Shown piece by piece: positions 6,316-8,774 of a DNA stretch of 8,774 nucleotides. A program made the position numbers and the translations under genes. The notes under the pieces are model-generated. The model was given only the letters and a program-made list of their open reading frames with translations. It was not told the origin of the DNA and searched no databases. Every line of letters starts with the position of its first letter. Position 1 is the first letter of the stretch. This DNA comes from Clostridiales bacterium (GTDB lineage: Bacteria > Bacillota > Clostridia > Peptostreptococcales > Anaerovoracaceae). The stretch is from the NCBI GenBank assembly GCA_012515135.1, contig JAAYYX010000084.1, positions 1 to 8,774 on the forward strand. The letters are read 5' to 3'.

Positions 6316-7471
6316 CGGACCTTGCGGAGGATGCAAATATCAGGGAATTCCCTATGAACAGCAGCTGGCAGAAAAAGAAGAAGCTGTTCTTGAATTTCTT
6401 GAGGACAAGCACATAGAATGCGAAAACATCCAAAAAATAGAGCCAAGTCCCGTGAAGTACAGATACAGAAACAAGATGGAGTACACCTTCGGGGATCTTC
6501 ATAAGGATGGTGAACTGACGCTGGGACTTCATATGAAAGGCCGTTTCATGTCGGTTGTGACAGCCAACGAATGTCAGCTGGTATGCAGAGATTTCAATAC
6601 CATACTTGATGCTGTACTTGAATTTTGCCGGAAGAAAGCATATCCAAAGTATCACAAAAAAGCCCACAGAGGACTGCTGCGCCATCTGGTATTGAGAAGG
6701 GGCGAGAGGACAGGAGAGATACTGGTCAATATAGTCACAGCTTCCGGGGATTTTGACGGGCAGGGATTTGCAAAAATGCTGAAGGAACTTGTGCTTGACA
6801 ATAACAGTATTATTGGTATCTTAAGAACAGTAAATGACAACCTTTCCGATGCGGTCATATGCGACAGAATGGAGATCCTTTTCGGGAGAGACTACTATAT
6901 GGAAATGGTAATGGGTCTTGACTTCAAAGTCAGCGCCTTTTCTTTTTTTCAGACAAATGTTACCGCAGCAGAAAAGCTCTATGAGGACGCAGTTTCTTTT
7001 CTGGACAAGAAGGAGCATGGCACTGTTTTCGATCTTTTTTGCGGAACCGGAACGATCACCCAGGCTGCAGCAAAAAAAGGCGGAGAAGTAATAGGAATTG
7101 AGCTGGACCCCGCGTCTGTATCAGCCGCTGTTGAGAATGCAGAACTTAACGGACTTAAAAACTGCAGATTTATCGCCGGGGATGTTTTTGATGTGCTTTC
7201 GGGGGACTCCCCAGAAAAGATCAGGGAAAAACCGGACATCATTATCCTCGATCCGCCCAGACCCGGTGTGGGCGGCAAGGCCCTCGAAAAAATAATAAAC
7301 CTGGGTGCAGAAAATATAGTATATATTTCATGTAATCCCAAGACCATGGCCAATGATCTTTTTTACTTTCAGTATTATGGCTATAAGACTGTTTATCTTA
7401 AACCCTATGATAATTTTCCTTTCACCGGACACGTGGAGACGGTAGTTCTGCTGTCAAGAGTGGACAAGTAG
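6278..7471 (+). CDS. RNA (uracil-5-)-methyltransferase, RumA/RlmCD/TrmA family
   Basis: The protein uses S-adenosylmethionine to methylate C5 of a uridine in RNA. The product is 397 residues. An N-terminal 4Fe-4S site is seen as C10, C16 and C19 (C-x5-C-x2-C), with C99 in ANECQL as likely fourth ligand. The Rossmann methyltransferase domain shows SFFQTNV (222-228), FDLFCGTGTITQ (251-262), IGIELDP (272-278) and ILDPPRPGVGG (323-333). The predicted nucleophile is C352 in YISCNPKTMANDL, and the general base is E387 in GHVETVVLL. No TRAM domain precedes the cluster motif, whereas RumA and many RlmCD proteins have one. The iron-sulfur motif argues for a 23S rRNA enzyme (U1939 and/or U747) rather than TrmA acting on tRNA U54, but the target is inferred. 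The start at 6278 is supported by a CGGAG 7 bases upstream and gives a 38-base overlap with tgt. Confidence 0.9.
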   Translation: MNFTENMDICRHNGPCGGCKYQGIPYEQQLAEKEEAVLEFLEDKHIECENIQKIEPSPVKYRYRNKMEYTFGDLHKDGELTLGLHMKGRFMSVVTANECQLVCRDFNTILDAVLEFCRKKAYPKYHKKAHRGLLRHLVLRRGERTGEILVNIVTASGDFDGQGFAKMLKELVLDNNSIIGILRTVNDNLSDAVICDRMEILFGRDYYMEMVMGLDFKVSAFSFFQTNVTAAEKLYEDAVSFLDKKEHGTVFDLFCGTGTITQAAAKKGGEVIGIELDPASVSAAVENAELNGLKNCRFIAGDVFDVLSGDSPEKIREKPDIIILDPPRPGVGGKALEKIINLGAENIVYISCNPKTMANDLFYFQYYGYKTVYLKPYDNFPFTGHVETVVLLSRVDK

Positions 7472-7533
7472 TTGGGCGAAAAAGCTTGAAATCAAGGGGT
7501 TTGAGGGTAATGTGAAAGTATACAGCCTCTTTG

Positions 7534-7562
7534 TAGTCAATGAAATATTAGCATGATATAAT
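7534..7562 (+). promoter_or_regulatory. Probable extended -10 promoter for the right-hand accessory genes
   Basis: TGATATAAT (7554-7562) is a perfect extended -10 element. TAGTCA at 7534-7539, 17 bases upstream of the hexamer, is a weak -35 matching TTGACA at four positions. Transcription would start near 7569 and give a leader of about 185 bases before the 71-residue ORF. A second, poorer candidate uses TATAAT at 7674-7679 with TTGCAA at 7653-7658, but its spacing is only 15 bases. Confidence 0.5.
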
Positions 7563-7594
7563 CGTATAAATACAGAAAACAAGAAATTGTGGCA

Positions 7595-7678
7595 ATAGAA
7601 CTGCTTTTTGAGAGGGCGAGTGCATAGGACTGTTATTTTGAAGGTTTTTTAGTTGCAACGATAGAACTCCTTTTATAA
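7595..7678 (+). repeat. Three imperfect copies of an ATAGRACT-plus-T-run motif
   Basis: Copies start at 7595 (ATAGAACTGCTTTTTGA), 7624 (ATAGGACTGTTATTTTGA) and 7661 (ATAGAACTCCTTTTATAA), 29 and 37 bases apart. An 8-bp palindrome, GTTGCAAC, lies at 7652-7659 between the second and third copies. They fall in the predicted untranslated leader. Copies this short could be degenerate repeats, protein-binding half-sites or chance in AT-rich DNA. I do not recognise the family. Confidence 0.4.
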
Positions 7679-7753
7679 TAAAAACAAAATGCATGCTTAA
7701 GATAATGGTAATTGCAGTACTGATAAAGATATTTGAGGAAAGGAAAAAAGATT

Positions 7754-7969
7754 ATGGCAAACACTAAAGTGCAATCAATTGAGCCTAATATCGCTGATAT
7801 GGCTAATGGGTGGCTCAAATCATATGGGCTGAATTACAAATTAGAGCAAGAATCTTTGAATGATGCTATTGATAAGGCTCTTGATGACTATTATTCTAAA
7901 CGCGGAGGTTCCGGAGGGAAAAATGATAGATTTGGAGGCCCATTATGCCTAAAAAGAAAGATGAAATAA
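7754..7969 (+). CDS. Uncharacterised 71-residue protein upstream of rhuM
   Basis: I cannot assign a function. The ATG at 7754 is preferred over one at 7733 because the GAGGAAAGGA run (7735-7744) lies a suitable distance before it. The product starts MANTKVQSIEPNIADMANGWL. Residues about 1-50 look soluble, acidic and helical, ending ALDDYYSK. They are followed by a glycine-rich stretch RGGSGGKNDRFGG and a basic tail LKRKMK. There is no signal peptide or membrane segment. The stop overlaps rhuM by 25 bases in another frame, so the two are probably co-translated. From memory, the N-terminal part resembles the start of larger restriction-modification-type proteins that continue beyond the GGSGG run. 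This could therefore be a truncated remnant whose tail is out-of-family sequence, or a genuine small partner of RhuM. The memory-based match is weak evidence. Confidence 0.6.
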   Translation: MANTKVQSIEPNIADMANGWLKSYGLNYKLEQESLNDAIDKALDDYYSKRGGSGGKNDRFGGPLCLKRKMK

Positions 7970-8774
7970 CAATTCATAGTTCGGCCGCGGAATACTTGAC
8001 CTATGTGGCAGCTGTCGGGGACAATGCAGATAGTATTGAATTGCGCTATGAAAATGAAAATATATGGCTGACACAAAAGATGATGGCCGAGCTTTATGAT
8101 GTGAGTTTGTCGACCATAAATGAACATATTAAAAAGATTTATTTTGATAGAGAACTAACAGAAGAAGCAACTATTCGGAAATTCCGAATAGTTCAATTAG
8201 AAGGCCCACGTAAAGTGAATCGTGAAGTTATCCATTACAATCTCCAGATGATTATTGCGGTTGGGTTCAAAGTCAATAACGACCGTGCTGTTCGTTTCCG
8301 TAAGTGGTCAGGACAAATAGTAAAGGATTATACCATTCAAGGTTGGACAATGGATAAGGAACGTTTGAAGAAAGGTCATATGTTCACGGATGAATACTTC
8401 GAGCGTCAGTTGGAGAACATCCGTGAGATTCGCCTTTCCGAGCGGAAATTTTATCAAAAAATTACCGATCTTTATGTCACAGCATTTGACTATGATAAAG
8501 ATGCCAAGACTACGAAGCTATTCTTCCGGACGGTGCAGAATAAAATGCATTGGGCAGTTCATAGGCATACAGCAGCAGAATTGATTGTCGAGCGTGCCGA
8601 TGCTGAGAAGGGAAACATGGGCTTAACTTCGTGGGAAGCTGCACCGGAAGGCAAAATTGTAAAGGCTGATGTTTCTATAGCAAAGAATTATTTGAATGCC
8701 AAAGAGATGACGTACATGGAACGAATTGTCTCTCTGTATCTTGATTATGCGGAACTGCAAGCAGAACGTCAAAT
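7945..8774 (+). CDS. rhuM: RhuM-family (Virulence_RhuM) protein, 3' end beyond the window
   Basis: The family is named after RhuM of Salmonella pathogenicity island 3. Its biochemical role is not established; members are common in accessory regions and often lie beside type I restriction-modification genes, where they are annotated as putative DNA-binding proteins. The frame is open from ATG 7945 to the edge, 276 residues of an expected 330-345. Seen: a likely helix-turn-helix segment IWLTQKMMAELYDVSLSTINEHIKKIY across 40-66; then ELTEEATIRKFRIVQLEGPRKVNREVIHYNL across 70-100; then the family core IIAVGFKVNNDRAVRFRKW (103-121) and GWTMDKERLKKG (133-144). A helical C-terminal half, YFERQLENIREIRLSERKFYQKITDLY (151-177), follows. 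A strong GGAGG (7934-7938) lies 6 bases before the start. Arginine codons are 17 CGN to 2 AGR, opposite to the core genes, pointing to transfer. Confidence 0.85.
   Translation, partial: MPKKKDEITIHSSAAEYLTYVAAVGDNADSIELRYENENIWLTQKMMAELYDVSLSTINEHIKKIYFDRELTEEATIRKFRIVQLEGPRKVNREVIHYNLQMIIAVGFKVNNDRAVRFRKWSGQIVKDYTIQGWTMDKERLKKGHMFTDEYFERQLENIREIRLSERKFYQKITDLYVTAFDYDKDAKTTKLFFRTVQNKMHWAVHRHTAAELIVERADAEKGNMGLTSWEAAPEGKIVKADVSIAKNYLNAKEMTYMERIVSLYLDYAELQAERQ
8169..8193. repeat. Perfect 25-bp inverted repeat inside rhuM
   Basis: Two 12-base arms, AACTATTCGGAA and TTCCGAATAGTT, are exact reverse complements around one central A at 8181. The sequence lies in codons 75-83 of rhuM and encodes the segment TIRKFRIV. 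As DNA it could be a symmetrical operator; as RNA, a cruciform-like hairpin with almost no loop is less likely. It could also arise simply from codon choice in a conserved peptide. Confidence 0.75.

Larger units (their letters stand above)
7472..7753. other. AT-rich intergenic region between core operon and accessory genes
   Basis: No supported gene was found here on either strand. It holds a probable promoter (7534-7562), the three-copy motif (7595-7678), a perfect CAGTACTG palindrome at 7715-7722 and a purine-rich ribosome binding region (7735-7744). I see no convincing intrinsic terminator for the methyltransferase operon: CTTGAAATCAAG, a short hairpin just after the stop codon, is not followed by a T-run. 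Read-through into the accessory genes is therefore possible. Confidence 0.6.

Noticed and set aside
6086..6685. 199-residue antisense frame across the tgt/methyltransferase junction
   Set aside because: It lies opposite two clearly real genes, has low-complexity Phe/Leu-rich translation, no ribosome binding site and no recognisable domain.
7479..7500. Hairpin CTTGAAATCAAG after the methyltransferase stop codon as a terminator
   Set aside because: The stem is at most five pairs, A/T-rich, with a tiny loop and no T-run afterwards.
7499..7670. CRISPR-like stretches (GTTTGAGGGTAATG near 7499 and TGTTATTTTGAA near 7631) recalling type II repeats or a tracrRNA anti-repeat
   Set aside because: Each occurs once, no repeat-spacer periodicity exists, and there is no cas gene in the window. 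Short AT-rich matches to type II repeats are expected by chance.
7923..7952. Nine-codon mini-ORF preceded by GGAGGG whose end overlaps the rhuM start
   Set aside because: It lies inside the 71-residue ORF, the peptide is unremarkable, and such frames are common near strong ribosome binding sites. A coupling role is possible but unsupported.

Overview
The window is a bacterial chromosome segment, most likely from an anaerobic Bacillota of class Clostridia. This rests on gene content and order (argR-recN facing ruvC-ruvA-ruvB-queA-tgt), AGGAG-type ribosome binding sites, SigA-like promoters, moderate GC and heavy use of AGA for arginine. I cannot place it to genus.

Layout. Positions 1-1740 carry a minus-strand pair: argR (arginine-responsive repressor) followed 25 bases later by recN (SMC-like DNA repair ATPase), which runs off the left edge. 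Positions 1741-1905 form a divergent control region with a good promoter in each direction. A perfect 16-bp palindrome close to the Gram-positive LexA (SOS) box lies inside the rightward promoter. Positions 1906-7471 are a tightly packed plus-strand operon: ruvC, ruvA and ruvB (Holliday-junction resolvase and branch-migration motor), queA and tgt (queuosine modification of tRNA), and an iron-sulfur RNA m5U methyltransferase of the RumA/RlmCD type that overlaps tgt by 38 bases. All these genes look intact, with catalytic residues present.

About 280 bases without a recognised gene follow (7472-7753). They hold an extended -10 promoter and a leader with three imperfect copies of an ATAGRACT motif. 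Next come a 71-residue protein I cannot assign (7754-7969) and, overlapping it by 25 bases, a RhuM-family protein (7945 to the right edge, truncated by the window). Arginine codons change sharply here: 20 of 23 are AGA/AGG in tgt but only 2 of 19 in rhuM. This suggests the right end is the start of a horizontally acquired accessory segment, possibly a restriction-modification or other defence cluster, since RhuM proteins are often encoded beside type I restriction-modification genes.

How the parts fit: the left and centre form a housekeeping block of recombinational repair (RecN, RuvABC) plus RNA modification (QueA, Tgt, m5U methyltransferase), probably DNA-damage-inducible through the palindrome. 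The right end is the only accessory part. The least explained elements are the repeat-bearing leader, the 71-residue ORF and a perfect 25-bp inverted repeat inside rhuM.
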